A DNA stretch of 64,000 bases. Origin: Primulina eburnea. Lineage: Eukaryota > Streptophyta > Magnoliopsida > Lamiales > Gesneriaceae. Shown here one piece after another: positions 1 to 12,163 of the stretch (its first letter is position 1; every line of letters starts with the position of its first letter). The translations under genes were made by a program, and so were the position numbers. The notes beneath the pieces were generated by a model. It worked only from the letters and a program-made list of their open reading frames with translations, did no database searches and was not told where the DNA came from. The stretch spans positions 47,510,342 to 47,574,341 of the forward strand of contig NC_133101.1 of the NCBI RefSeq assembly GCF_022965805.1. Direction: 5' to 3'.

Positions 1-378
1 GATGCTTCGAACTGGTCAGTTGAACTGATCTTTCAGTTGGGCTGGTAAATCAGTTGAGTCATCAGTGAACTGATTTCACACTCGTTCAGTTGGACTGATC
101 AGCTGGGTTTCTTCATCAGTTGAACACTCCTTCGGCTGGCCAGGATTCTGAGGTTTTCCTGCTGAATCACCTATCAACTGGACAATCAGCTGGACTGCTC
201 AATTAACACAACCAGTTAGACTGATTTATTTTGCGTGATCAGTTGGGTCTTTAGTTTTGCGATGTAGACATCTCGTGAGTGATCCTAGATGCTGCAGACT
301 AAGGTAGATCATTAGTAACACAATTAACAAGTTTTATTATCATCAAAATCAAGATTACGAACTTGAAAGGTTCCAACA
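1..378 (-). mobile_element. SIRE/Maximus-like Ty1/copia LTR fragment
   Basis: Read on the minus strand, the piece starts with TGTTGGAACCTTTCAAGTTC at position 378, the usual start of SIRE/Maximus-type copia LTRs, and continues leftward off the window. The rest is dense in degenerate CAGTTGAACTGAT-type words in both orientations. No coding frame is visible. The family assignment is from memory of the LTR start and the word composition. Confidence 0.6.
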
Positions 379-1900
379 AAAAACATGCTAAATTTGTGAT
401 CAGGGCGTTGTCAGGACTATAAACTCGACTCGTGTGCAAACTGACAATTTTGCCCTAGAAACCCAAAATGACTATTTTACCCCTGGACCTCTAAATTTCG
501 ACCTTAAGCCAACTAAATCCTCAAAAACACCTCGAAACATCATTATAAGAATTTTCTAGATGTAACCTCGAGCTCGTCCCGTAAATTTTGCAATTCGTCT
601 TAAACTTCGACCGGATTCTCGTTTAACCCGCGACTTTATCTAATCCATAACCATAGTTCGATGATTCTTAAGTGTACAACATACTGCCCATCTTATACCT
701 CCTATAATCTTGGAACACCCAACCTAGCTTACTGGAATAGCCAATCTGAGGAAGACTCGATGAAATAAAAAAAAAACTCAAGCATTGGACAAAGCGCCTA
801 GGCACTGGTTGTGCAGCGTTGCGGTGTTGCCAAAGCCGTGCCTTAATCCCTACGGCGCTGGATAGCCAGCTCCGTGGCACTAGCCCCCTCAAACCAAAAT
901 CCCAAAAATGCTGCAGATCCAACTCGACTCTATTCTCGTCCGGCCCAGACTAGGCTTGAACCAAATCATCCTAGATCACAACCATACCTTCCACTCTTAG
1001 CCCTAACCATGATCCTTTAACCCACGCTCTCGAATACTCAAGACACAACTCGGTACCCTTCGCGTGCACCAGTCAACCCGTACGCTCACCGCCCTCAACA
1101 TCCATGTTTCGATCTCCTCTCAGCCCTATACTCCATATATCTACACGTATACAACTCCTAACACGCTAGATTTGGCAGCCCCCTTGCACAAAACGTAGCA
1201 AAACGTGAGTTACATCCATGAATGAGCATATTTCATAACAATACGATGCATAAACGTTGCTATACAGTAGATCTACAAATTATTCATGAAATTACATATA
1301 CATCAACATATATAGCAGTGAAGGATGATAAAAAGAATGATACAAAGCATGCCTTGATGTTTATGCGCTTGAAAACTTGAAAATCTATGCGCCGGACGCG
1401 AACTGGAGAGGCGGGGAAGAATTTTTCTCGAAAGCTTGAATAATTTTTTGATCTTGCTGCTGTCAAAAATGTGGGAGGCTACTGCCAAGGGGGAGGGGAT
1501 GGCTGCTGAATGAAGGGTGATTAGGGTCGATAATATATATGATTATACACTAATGGGTCATTAATGAAATTTTAAGGGTTTAAATGGATTTTTGGCCCAT
1601 TAAGTAATAAAATAATCCTATCAAGTCCAAAAACACTCCCGAAAATATTTCTTTTAGTTACATTTTTTAAAATATTACCCGAACACTCAAAAAGTCCCCT
1701 GATTCACTAAAATTTGCGTACCGATTAAAAATATGACCCGACGAGTAAAAATACCCACCAAGGCCCAATTAAAAAAAAACATTTAAAAACACTTCATCTT
1801 AATTAATTAAAATTAATCATTCTATAAAAAAAAAAAAATTCCCCCATCTATGTTACTCTTTCGGGCATGGAATGCAACCTAAAACCCTAATGAATGAAAC
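379..1900 (-). mobile_element. Partial LTR of the TGTAACGTCCCG family (copy E)
   Basis: The stretch matches by eye, in reverse complement, the middle of the LTRs at 29025-30846 and 30847-32948. Shared signatures are the TTTGTGATCAGGGCG block, the run about colour-free 'ACCCCTGGACCTC', and the CCAGAGAGGCGGGG block near 1405. Both LTR ends are missing. Short open frames here are not conserved. The right limit is approximate, where AT-rich sequence takes over. Confidence 0.55.
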
Positions 1901-1924
1901 TTAAAAATAATCATGAAATAAACC

Positions 1925-2900
1925 TTACTCATGCAATAACCATGCATTAAATGTATAAAAACACTTAAACACATATTTTAAATAAAACTCTAGATTACAT
2001 TCATTCAGATTATGTAGCTTGAATTTCCTGGACCTTACTTTTTTTTCTTTTAGACAGGATGTCTCTAGAGAGTTTATGTCTGACAAATCAAACATACTCT
2101 CTCCCACTATCTTGTACATATTTCTTTGGAAAATATGTCCTAGCATAGTGTGCCACAAATGCGTTTGATTTAGACTATCTCGGTTTCTTTTGTTTCTTTT
2201 TGTAATCGTGTTTACTTGGACATGCACTTATCATTGCCAAAACATTTCTGGCTCAGATAATTTCTTATGTCCAAACTTCTTACAGCGAAACAAACATGTT
2301 CTGACTTATCAAATTTTTTGGGCCCTTTAAGTGTCATTTGGAAATTTCCTCTTATTGGATTTTTTTCTTGTAAAGGACGGAACATTTCTTTCCCTTACCT
2401 TGTGGGTCATTTTTCGTCCCTGACAAGAGACCCACTAGAAAACAACATTTCCATGCTTTATGATGGTCTCATAGGTCATTATAATATTGACTAACTCTTC
2501 AAGGCTATCTTCTATCTTATTCAAATTCAAGTTCACCATAAACTCGTCAAATGAGGAAGAGAATGACAACAAAATTATGTCATCAAGTAACTTGTTTGGA
2601 ATCATCAATTCCAGACCCACCACCTTCTCAATAAGGCCAATCATATGTGCATCATGCTCATGGGTCTGAGCCCCATCTTGCATGTGTGTATTCATGAGCT
2701 CTTTTTAAATGATGTGCATCATTGTACAAATTTTATGCACCATGTAACTCTTGCATGTCTATTCGAATGTCAGCAGCATTCAACATTTCCTCGAACTGTC
2801 TCTACAATTCATTTGACATAGAAGCAGACATATTACACTCTATCTTGCATATCATGGTCCCACCCTAATGCATGCTTCGCAAGTTCAGCAAGACTGACAT
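1925..2900 (-). pseudogene. Ty1/copia gag to GAG-pre-integrase remnant
   Basis: The minus strand encodes, from right to left, a copia-type capsid fragment at 2695-2435 (IGLIEKVVGLELMIPNKLL then an SLEELVNII segment), a CCHC-like zinc knuckle around 2300-2250 (C-K-K-F-G-H), and a GAG-pre-integrase segment at 2200-2060 (LWHTMLGHI, then ETSCLKEKK). The protease that should lie between knuckle and pre-integrase domain is missing, so there is an internal deletion, and stops separate the pieces. Reverse transcriptase and RNase H are not present. This is a dead copia fragment. Confidence 0.75.
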
Positions 2901-3540
2901 TAGTGTGTATGTCATTTTCTCCGAATTCAGAATAATTTTTTCAGTCAATCTTGAAAATTAGATTTTGGTTAAGCTTGTTTTAATAATAGAAATGGATTAG
3001 GTGGCGAAATATTAAATATAATGATATGGAAGCAGAACAAACATTATTGACTATTTTAAAATATTTTGTGAGATGTAAAATATGGACTTTTGTTTTTACG
3101 AATTGTCTCCCACTATTTTTCATTTTCACAATCCTCTGATGACAATGGGAAATCCAATTTCCTTAGTAAGTACGCAAGGCCCAATTGCTAAATTGTGATC
3201 CCGAATTTTATCAGCTAATCATAATTTCCAAAAATTAGATCTCAATTGCAACTCCTTGCGACCCTTATGTAATGTTGCCTCACGTTTGAGGAGGGTCCAA
3301 TTTTATGATCCCCTTTCTCTTCATGTGTCGAGCCCGACCCATCAATGTCGAACCTTATTGGACGATCTCCATGAGATCTACCAATTGTATGAGCCGAAAT
3401 CATGAGAGTTCCACGTAGTTCACATCAAATATGTCAGTGGAAGTCACAGGTTTCCGGCGTCTAGGTCTCTCCGAAATTTTATGAGCCAGAAATTGACCGC
3501 GTGTAGTGTTCTTCATGTAACTACCGTTGATGAAAGACAG
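2901..3540 (-). mobile_element. Ty1/copia leader or LTR-proximal non-coding remnant
   Basis: This region lies upstream, in the minus sense, of the copia gag remnant. It is non-coding and carries a more GC-rich block at 3300-3520. By position it is probably the untranslated leader and part of the LTR of the same element. I could not define LTR ends or a primer binding site. Confidence 0.35.
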
Positions 3541-3914
3541 GTAATTATTAAACTTTCTTTTAATCATTTTTTTAATGTGCTTGGTTTAAATTTTGAATCT
3601 CATACAAAATGAGGGATTTCAATTTTAAAATTTTGTCTCATCATTCATTTTAAAAACTTGTGCCATGTTTTTGTTTGCTTGTCTGATTTATGCAACTTTT
3701 GTTATTATATTAATAATAACGCACATACTGATTATGTATAATATATCACATACATCATAAATAATAAATGTCGATCGATAACCGAGAGCTAATTTATCCA
3801 TATGAGCCATATATGGATCTATGTCCATAACCTAGGTAAATGCAGGGATGGAAATTCAATATTACATAATTTTCCAATATCTTACATGTTATTTTGTTTT
3901 TAACGAGTTTACGT
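3541..3914. other. AT-rich stretch without recognisable feature
   Basis: No coding frame, clear repeat end or RNA gene is visible here. Confidence 0.5.
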
Positions 3915-4498
3915 AAGTGTGCAGAAAGCTGAAACTAATCAGACTTCGAACTGATCAGTTTTTGAACCAAAAGTGAAGCTATCGAGACACAAAATGAAAG
4001 TACCAACTGATTGACCAAACTGAACCATCCCAAATGATATATCAAAGAACAGTTCAACTGATTGTTCAGCTAATACGTGGTTCAGCGGAAAACCTTCAAA
4101 AGCCCGGTCAGCTGATGAAGATTTCAACTGATGAAGTGCCCAGATGACCAATTCAACTATATCAGTGAAATCAGTTCAGCTGACGAGCCAACTGATTTCA
4201 CCACACCAGTTCAGAGCATTAGTTAGGAGCCAACCAGTTTGCAGAACTAGACAAGCTTATCTAAGTGAAATCCAGCTGTTTGCATTAAGGAACTAGACAA
4301 TAAGGAATTTTGCAGTAGAGTTTAAAGGCAATACGTTCCAGAATGGCTGTCAGAAAGTACAAGACACAAATTTCGAGGAGCGGATTTAAATTTCAACGGA
4401 CATATTTGATGATTCTTGTGTACGGTCACATTGCCTCTATAAATACAAGATCGATACCATCAAAAAATAAGCGTAAAAAATAGAGGGAGGAAGATAGG
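3915..4498 (+). mobile_element. Left part of a SIRE-like copia LTR split by the Athila element
   Basis: The segment is rich in CAGTT and AACTGAT words like the fragment at 1-378. It is continued after the Athila insertion at 16264. The Athila element duplicated the target ATAGG (4494-4498 and 16259-16263), so these two flanks were once contiguous. The true left end of this LTR was not found. Confidence 0.5.
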
Positions 4499-5057
4499 TG
4501 ATAAACATAAAAATTGTACATTAATTAAATGTTTTATAATATAAATTTATAGTTTTTGTTTTATTAAATGTTTAAATATTAATTGTTTTATAATAAATTG
4601 TATAAAAAAATAAGTTGTTGTGTAATTATAAGTTTTTACTATTTTTATAGGTTCGATAAAAGAAGAATAACCTTGGCGTTGAAAACGAGATTAAGATGAT
4701 TCTTGGACCTGTAGAAAGTTGATGATAATATCTACAATATTGGTGATAAGCATGAGATAAAAATCCTCTCACAATTGGGATCAAATTAAGCAATAAATAA
4801 AGTTACTAAAGAAGTGACAGTTTTATCATGCTCTAGTATTTGACCATATCTCTCAAATTACTTGGTCAAATGGTCTGAAAAAAATACCACAACTAGACAA
4901 CTCAATTATCCACATGTTTCTTTTTATGTGAAGAAGCAAATTCGGAGAAGAAGATCTTCAAAAGTGATGTGTAATATAATATAATATATTGGAACACCAA
5001 TGAAGACTTATGTGTAAAAAATAATATTTTATTTGTGGTTGTCTCCCCAAATTTGGC

Positions 5058-5064
5058 TATAAAT
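5058..5064 (+). promoter_or_regulatory. TATA box of the Athila 5' LTR
   Basis: TATAAAT sits in the context GGCTATAAATA, is conserved in the 3' LTR at 15256, and lies in the first third of the LTR as expected for the U3/R border. The TRIM insertion begins about 70 bp downstream, inside the predicted transcribed part. Confidence 0.6.
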
Positions 5065-5132
5065 ATGGGAGCATTGTAATGTATTGAGATATCCCTCATT
5101 CTATGAACAAACCTTTGAGTTCATAATATTTC

Positions 5133-5680
5133 TGTAACGTCCCAGATTCGACGACTGTCCTCACTATATCAAGACGTGTCTTTCCAGCGTGCTTATGTCC
5201 TCACTCGCACGCACCCTGAAAAACTTCCCAGGAGGTCACCCATCCCAAAATTGCCCCAAGTCAAGCTCGCTTAACTTTGGAGTTCTTATGTGATGAGCTA
5301 CCGAAAAGAAGATGCACCTTCGTGATATGAGTAGTACCAATCAAATCTTTTAAGCCCTCTTCAACTGTACAGTCCATTACATTGAACAGTCTCAGAATCC
5401 CTCTCATTCCCGTGTGGGTCGGTTCATTCATGTTCCCTCCACCTAGAAGCCTGCCAGGAGCCGCTCATTGTCCGTGCAACTGATGGCACCGGCGATCACC
5501 CCCCGCCCTCTTCGGCCCCGGGCCTCACATCCCCACCAGCTTCTGCTTGGTTCGTCCCCGAACCACACCGTACTAAGAGAGGCTGGCTCTGATACCACTT
5601 GTAACGCCCCAGATTCGAGGACTGTCCTCACTGTATCAAGACGTGTCTTTCCAGCGTGCTTATGTCCTCACTCGCACACT
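5133..5680 (-). mobile_element. Truncated Cassandra TRIM retrotransposon with 5S rRNA-like LTR
   Basis: The left terminal repeat (5133 to about 5430, plus-strand start TGTAACGTCCCAGATTCG) carries on its minus strand a 5S rRNA-like segment at about 5215-5310. It retains box C (5223-5239), the intermediate GATGGG element (5241-5246) and a box A-like block (5261-5276). A second copy of the repeat starts at 5600 and stops at about 5680. Between them lies GGCTCTGATACCA (5585-5597), the reverse complement of a tRNA-Met primer site, directly next to the right repeat, so the element reads on the minus strand. This layout is that of Cassandra. It encodes no protein. The right repeat is cut at an ACACTTTG junction shared with the host LTR. 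Confidence 0.85.
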
Positions 5681-5882
5681 TTGAATAATGAATAGCTAAC
5701 TTCCTAAAGTTGAGATGAAAAGGTGAAACTCTTGGCATGATAATAAGGTTATTGAAAGATAAGAATCTATGTTTTATATTATTTAATCATTATTTATTGT
5801 TTATGTTATATTTATTTCTTTAAGTATTTTTATACCCTACTTATAATTGGGAGTTCTGATTTATTGTTGCTATATGTTACAC

Positions 5883-6140
5883 TAAATTCTTGGAACCATT
5901 TAAATGTTAGTTTGGTATTACCAACCATTTAAAGTGGATGCCTTGATTTATTATATATGAATATATTATAATATTAAATTCTTGGTACCATTTAAATGTT
6001 TGTTTGGTTTTACCAACCATTTAAAATGGGAACCTTGATTTACTATATATAAATATATCATAATATTAATTTCTTGGTACCATTTAAATGTAAGTTTGGT
6101 TTTACCAACCATTTAAAATGGGAACCTTGATTTAGTGTTT
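5883..6140 (+). repeat. Three tandem 92-bp units in the Athila LTR
   Basis: Each unit begins with a TTCTTGG(T/A)ACCATTTAAATG block and contains ACCAACCATTTAAA, so it can pair with itself through the ATTTAAAT and GGTxxTACC arms. The same triplicate is present in the 3' LTR from about 15610, so it predates insertion. Confidence 0.8.
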
Positions 6141-6550
6141 ACAAATATATATATATATAGCACAATAAATACTTGACAACATTTATAAGTTTTGGTATAT
6201 ATTATATACTTATAAGATAATAATATATAATATAATATAATATAAATATGATTATTTAATATATTGGAACCATTTTATTAAGTGGATTTCAATATTGTTC
6301 GTTAATGTTAACTTTACTAAAATATCAAGAGTGGATCCTTTAATCTCAACTACTTAAATTAAAATTTGAACAATTAAAAATTACCAATTAAAGATTCAAA
6401 CAAATAAAAGAAAAAATAAATAAAAATATATTGTAGTGGACTTGTAATTACCTTAGCTTCCCTGTGGATACGATATCGGACTCACCGAATTATACAACTT
6501 GTGGACAACCTGCTCTTGGGAGTGCAACAATCAAAGTCGCAACAAGTTTT

Positions 6551-6569
6551 TGGCGCCGCTGTCCGGGGA
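6551..6569 (+). promoter_or_regulatory. Primer binding site, tRNA-Asp type
   Basis: TGGCGCCGCTGTCCGGGGA lies 6 bases after the 5' LTR end. It resembles the TGGCGCCGTTGCCGGGGA-type site common in Athila elements, with small changes. Confidence 0.85.
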
Positions 6570-6741
6570 AGTATAATTTAATTTCAAGTCTATTTCATTT
6601 TGTTTATAGTTTATTTTTCTTTATTTGAATTTTTATTGCTTTTGTGTGTTTTTATTCTTTTGCATTCGCATTTGCATGAGCATTTGGTCACGTACACTTA
6701 GTGGTCGACTAATTCGAAATAACCCTTTATTTTTACAAAAC

Positions 6742-7866
6742 ATGGCGGAAGAACCCATCCAAGAAAATGAAGATGAAATTCAATCTCAACATGATCATGA
6801 TAGACGAAGAACACTTAGAGATCACATGAATCCTACACGTACTAGTGCACCTTCATGTCTAGTTTTTCCCCCTGATGCATCTCATTTCAATTTTAAGCCT
6901 GGTATTATCCAACTTTTACCCAAATTTCATGGCTTAGATTCTGAAAATCCATACATGCATTTACGAGAGTTTGAAGAAGTGTGCAACTCATATAATGATC
7001 TAAATTGTAGTATGAACACCATTCGACTTAAGCTTTTTCCTTTTTCTTTAAAAGATAAAGCTAAAATTTGGCTACAAAATCTTAGATCGGGATCCATTCG
7101 AACTTGGGATGAATTGCAACAACAATTTTTGAAAAAGTTTTTTCCATCTCATAGAACAAATTCTTTCAAAAGGCAAATCATCACTTTCACTCAAAAACAA
7201 GGAGAAACTTTTTATCAGTGTTGGGATAGATATAAAGAATTGCTTAATCTTTGTCCTCATCATGGTTTTGAAATTTGGAGAGTTGTTTCTCAATTTTATG
7301 AAGGCTTAACACCTAAAGATAGGCAAATGGTTGAATTTATGTGTAATAGAACATTTGAAGATAAAGATCCAAACGAGGCAATTGAGTATCTCGATTCATT
7401 AGATGAAAATGCTCAAAATTGGGACACGATAGGTACAAGTGAACCATCAAACAAGATTCAATCTCCCACATCTGGTGGAGGTATGTACACTCTCAAGGAT
7501 GAACATGATCTCCAAGCCAGATTTACCTCTTTGGCAAGAAAAGTTGAGGCACTTGAATTGAAAAAGAATGGTCAGTTAAAATCTGTTCAAGAAATTGCAT
7601 GTCACATCTGTGATACAAGTGATCATTCTACAAAAGATTGTCCCACTTTGCCCTCTTTTAAAGAATGTCTCCATGAACAAGCCAATGTTTTGAACAATTT
7701 CAAAAGGCCAAATTTTGAACCATTTTCTCAAAATTACAATCCAGGTTGGAGAAATCATCCAAATTTTAGTTGGAGGAATGTAATGCTGCACAATTTTCAC
7801 AACCACATTTCCAAAATCAACAAAATTTTCAAAATTATGCACCTTATGTTCCTCCACCTAAAATAA
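6742..7866 (+). pseudogene. gag: Athila gag (capsid) frame
   Basis: The capsid precursor packages element RNA in cytoplasmic particles. I chose the ATG at 6742 (MAEEPIQENED); an upstream in-frame ATG at 6676 is possible. The product has the branch-typical RTLRDHMNPTRTSAPSCLVFP stretch. A retrotransposon gag domain follows (FHGLDSENPYMHLREFEEVC through WDRYKELLNLCPHHGFEIW). A degenerate zinc-knuckle-like CHICDTSDHSTKDC ends near 7640. Past about 7770 the reading moves to another frame that carries the rest of gag and the protease, so this frame is broken by a shift near 7770-7800. Confidence 0.85.
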
Positions 7867-8873
7867 ATTTGGAAGATACATTGAATTCTTTCATTGCAAA
7901 GCAAGAGTCTATCAATACTCAAACTGCTCAAACCATGACAGATTTGAAAGATACTCTTGCTAAATTTGCATATGCACTTAATGTTCATAAAAAAGGTAAA
8001 TTTCCTTCACAACCACAGCCTAATCCCAAGGATCATTATTCACAAACTGGAACTTCTGGAAATCAACCGATGGATCAGGTAAAATCTGTTATTACCCTTT
8101 GCAGTGGTAAGGTTGTGGAAAAATCCATTCTTGAATCTTGTGAAGATGATGATCAATCAACTCCAAAGGGTAAGGAAGTGGAACCCATAACTTGCGAAGA
8201 GGAGGATCAACAGACAGTGTCACCACCATTCCCTCATGCATTGAAAAATACAAAAAAATCAAATTTGAATTCTGATATATATGATATTTTTAAACAATTA
8301 AAAGTTAATATTCCTTTATTAGATGCAATAAAGCAGGTACCATCATATGCCAAATTTTTGAAAGACTTGTGCACTGTGAAAAGAAAATTGAATGTGAAAA
8401 AGAAAGCATTTTTAGCCGAACAAGTAAGTGCAATCATTCAAAATAATAATGCTTTGAAATACAAGGACCCAGGTTGTCCTACTATTTCTTGTTTTATTGG
8501 AGAACGAAAAATTAAAAAATCATTGCTTGACCTTAGAGCTAGTGTGAATTTACTTCCATATTCAGTTTATCAAGAACTCAATCTAGGCGAGTTAAAATCT
8601 ACTTCGGTAACACTTTTACTTGTCGATATATCTGTTAAAGTGCCAAGAGGTATGGTAGAAGACGTATTGGTCCAAGTTGATAACTTTGTATATCCTATCG
8701 ATTTCATAGTTTTAGATACACAACCTATCGAAGCTTGTAATGCAATTCCTGTAATTATGTGTCGTCCATTTTTAGCAACTTCTAATGCTCTTATAAATTG
8801 CAGGAATGGAATAATGAAGTTGTCATTTGGTAGCATGACTTTGGAGCTTAATGTGTTTAATCTTTGTAAGTAA
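7770..8873 (+). pseudogene. Athila gag C-terminus and aspartic protease
   Basis: This frame continues gag (glutamine- and proline-rich, about 100 residues), then an acidic linker, then the protease: LLDLRASVNLLPYSVYQELNLGELKSTS, ending with LDTQPIEACNAIPVIMCRPFLATSNALI. Athila-type proteases normally have DLGASVN at the flap-proximal active loop; here the glycine is arginine (AGA), which should abolish activity. A TAA at 8871-8873 stops the frame, but the same phase stays open through the gap into the reverse transcriptase part from 8925. Confidence 0.85.
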
Positions 8874-8924
8874 CCACATGACAAAGGAGATGAAAATGAA
8901 GATGAAAATCTTATTGAAACTCTT

Positions 8925-10790
8925 GTGGAAGAAAACATTCAAGAAGGGAGTACTCGTGATCAATTAGATATTTGTTCAATTGAAACTGTTAAAGAAAATA
9001 TTGAAATTGATCTTGATGATTTTATCAGGTATCACTCGTTACCAGGATCAGAGAAAGAATTTGATGCAAAATATGAGAACAAAGACGAACCACCCATATT
9101 GGAGTTAAAACCCTTGCCAGAAGAATTGAAGTATGCATTTCTTGGAGAAGATGAAACATATCCGGTGGTAATTTCTTCCAAACTAGAAAGTGATCAAGAA
9201 GGTAAATTAGTTGATATGCTTAAAAGGCATAAAAATGCAATTGGTTGGACACTAAAAGATCTCAAGGGCATTAATCCACTAATTTGCACTCACAAAATTC
9301 ACCTAGAAGAGAATGCAAAAGCATCTCAACAACCACAAAAGAGATTAAATCCACACATGAAAGATGTTGTGAAAATTGAAGTTCTCAAATTACTTGATGT
9401 TGGAATTATCTACCCTATTTCTGATAGTAAGTGGGTAAGCCCAACACAAGTAGTTCCAAAAAAATCTGGCATCACAGTGATAAAAAATGAAAAAGGTGAA
9501 TTGTTAACAAGTCGAGTCCCATCTAGTTGGCGGATGTGTATTGATTATAGAAAATTAAATGACGCCACTAGAAAAGATCATTTTCCATTATCATTTTTGG
9601 ATCGAATTTTAGAAAGAGTAGCAGGTCATCCATAATACTGTTTTCTTGATAGATATTCAGGTTATTATCAAATTCCCATTGCACTCGAAGATCAAGATAA
9701 AACTACATTCACATGTCCTTTTGGAACATTTGCATTTAGAATGATGCCATTTGGATTATGCAATGCCCCAGCAACATTTCAAAGATGTATGCTAAGCATT
9801 TTTAGCGACATGGTTAAAAACTGTTTGGAGATTTTCATGGATGATTTAACTGTTTTTGGGAGTAGATTTGATAATTGTCTTGAAAATTTGGAAAAAGTTT
9901 TAAAAAGATGTGAGGAAAAAGGTCTTATTTTAAATTGGGAAAAATGTCATTACATGATTACTTCTGGAATTGTTTTGGGACATGTCGTGTCATCTCATGG
10001 AATTAAATTTGATAAAGTAAAAGTTGATGTCATCGCCAATTTACCCCCTCCAAAAAGCATTAAAGAAATTCGCTCATTTTTTGGACATGCTGGATTTTAT
10101 AGGAGGTTAGAAAGGACTTTAGTTTAATCTCTAAACCTATTTGTAACCTCTTAACAAAAGACATTGCATTTGAGTGGACTCAAGAATGTCAAAATGCTTT
10201 TGATAAAATCATTCGACATTTAACATCATCTCCTATCATGCAACCTCCTGATTGGTCTTTACCATTTGAAATCATGTGCGATGCGAGTGATTATGCAATC
10301 GGTGCAGTATTAGGTCAAAGAAGAAACGGTAAGTCTTATGAGATATATTATGCAAGTAGAACTTTAAAAAATGCTCAAATGAATTACTCTACAACTGAAA
10401 AAGAACTACTTGCTGTAATATTTGCATTAGATAAATTTCGTTCTTATTTGATTGGATCAACGACTATTGTGTTTTACTGATCATTCTGCTATTAGATATT
10501 TGTTGACCAAACAGGATGCAAAGCCACGACTGATACGATGGATTTTGTTGCTCCAAGAATTTGACATTGTGATCAAAGATAAAAAAAGAACCAAGAATGT
10601 CGTAGCCGATCATTTATCGAGACTAGTAACAGGATCATCTTGTGAAATGACACCAATTAACGATAATTTTCCTGATGAACATCTATTTTCAGTTACTACT
10701 ACACCTTGGTTTGCTAACATAGTAAATTTTCTTGTGACAGGAAAAATGCCACCGCAATGGAGTTCTCAAGATAAAAAAAAAATTTGAATG
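8925..10790 (+). pseudogene. Athila reverse transcriptase and RNase H
   Basis: The reverse transcriptase runs from about 9310 (QKRLNPHMKDVVKIEVLKLLDVGIIYPISDSKWVSP) through MCIDYRKLNDATRKDHFPL and the catalytic FMDDLTVF near 9834-9858. RNase H follows at 10238-10780 (MCDASDYAIGAVLG, then FTDHSAIRYLLTKQDAKPRLIRWILLLQEFD). The frame is broken by a TAA at 9633-9635, a shift near 10100-10130, a further shift at about 10470 and a TGA at 10786. The catalytic residues seen are still recognisable. Confidence 0.88.
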
Positions 10791-11960
10791 AGGTAAAATA
10801 CTTTTATTGGGATGATCCGTATCTGTTCAAGTATTGTCCGGATCAAATTTTTTGACGTTGCATACCCGACAATGAGGTAAGTAGTGTCATTAAATTTTGT
10901 CATTCAGAAGCATGCGGAGGACATTTTTCTTCAAAGAAAATAGCTGCAAAAATCATACAGTGTGGATTTTATTGGCCCACTTTGTTTAAAGACACCCATG
11001 ATATCTGTAAGATCTGTGAAAATTGTCAAAAATTGGGTGCGATTTCAAAAAGAAACATGATACCTTTGAATTCTATTATTAAAATTGAAATCTTTGATTG
11101 TTGGGGAATAGATTTTATGGGACCTTTTCCACCGTCGTTTAGATACTTGTATATTTTAGTTGCAGTTGATTATGTTTCCAAATGGATAGAGGCAATTCCA
11201 TGTCGAACAAATGATCATAAAATCATCATCAAATTTTAAAAAGAAAATATTTTTAGTAGATTTGGAATTCCTCGAGCCATGATAAGTGATGGGGGAACTC
11301 ACTTTGTTAATAAATCATTTGCTTTATTAATGAAAAAATATGGTATTAATCATAAAGTAACTACCCCTTATCATCCTCAAACAAATGGACAAGTTGAATT
11401 TGCTAATAGGGATAAAGCAAATTTTGGAAAAAACTGTTAACTCAAATAGAAAAGATTGGTCTCTGCGACTTAATGATGCACTTTGGGCATATCGAACATC
11501 TTTTAAAACATCATTGAATATGTCTCCCTATAGGTTAGTTTATGGAAAAAAAATTGTCATTTGCCTGTGGAATTGGAACATAAAGCTTATTGGGCGATCA
11601 AAACTTGAAATTCAAGCATGGATTATGCCAACAAATTGCGTAAATTGAAACTTAATGAACTTGATGAACTCAGAAATGACGCGTATGAGAATTTAAGGAT
11701 TTATAAAGCAAAAATCAAATCATTTCATGATAAAACAATTCTGAGAAAATCTTTTGAGATTGGTAAAAAAGTTTGCTTTATAATTCTAGACTTCACATAT
11801 TCCCAGGAAAATTACGATCAAGATGGACATGCCCATATGTTGTAAAGCATGTGTATAATTATGGAGCTGTAGATATTGAAAATCCTAAAAATGGAGATAT
11901 TTTTAAAGTAAATGGACAAAGGATTAAACCATTTTTAGAAAATAAATCTTTCAAGAATAG
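10791..11960 (+). pseudogene. Athila integrase
   Basis: The zinc-binding part is at 10900-11040 (HSEACGGHFSSKK, then CENCQKLGAI). The catalytic core follows: GIDFMGPFPPS and VAVDYVSKWIEA at 11110-11200, MISDGGTHF at 11277-11305, and the QTNGQVE segment near 11380-11400. The C-terminal part ends in [16 protein letters not shown] near 11940. At least four frame changes split it (about 11235, 11400, 11630 and 11790). No chromodomain is visible, as expected for the Athila/Tat branch. Confidence 0.85.
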
Positions 11961-12017
11961 TTTATTTCCCTTTCTGATCCTTAATTTTTTTTTATTTTGG
12001 GTTGCATTTAAGTTTGT

Positions 12018-12032
12018 TTGTTTTTATTTCAG
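12018..12032 (+). promoter_or_regulatory. Splice-acceptor-like tract before accessory frame 1
   Basis: A T-rich tract ending in TTTTTATTTCAG lies between the integrase end and the first accessory frame, whose first in-frame ATG is at 12164. Downstream genes of Athila-like elements are thought to be made from spliced RNA, so this may be functional. No matching donor was assigned. Confidence 0.35.
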
Positions 12033-12163
12033 GTTTTCTTAATCTTTTTATTTTCCCGATTAAATGGCGGATAACGGTACTCCGTGACTCTCATAGTCGG
12101 TTAAATCAGTTTCCCACAATTGCTGATACAAAAATAAAAAAAATCATTTCTTTTCTTTTCAAA

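Larger units (their letters stand above)
4499..6544 (+). repeat. 5' LTR of the Athila element (with TRIM insertion)
   Basis: It matches the 3' LTR at 14715-16258 over its whole length but is 502 bp longer. The Cassandra TRIM at 5133-5680 replaced about 70 bp of the original LTR. A TATAAAT box lies at 5058. Three tandem copies of a 92-bp unit (starting near 5887, 5979 and 6071) follow downstream. Confidence 0.92.

Noticed and set aside
5215..5310. A functional 5S rRNA gene
   Set aside because: The 5S-like segment is within a TRIM terminal repeat, diverged from plant 5S and without array context.
5468..5695. A 75-codon open frame across the TRIM
   Set aside because: It runs over the Cassandra internal region, the primer site and terminal repeat; these elements encode no protein, and the frame has no family similarity I recognise.
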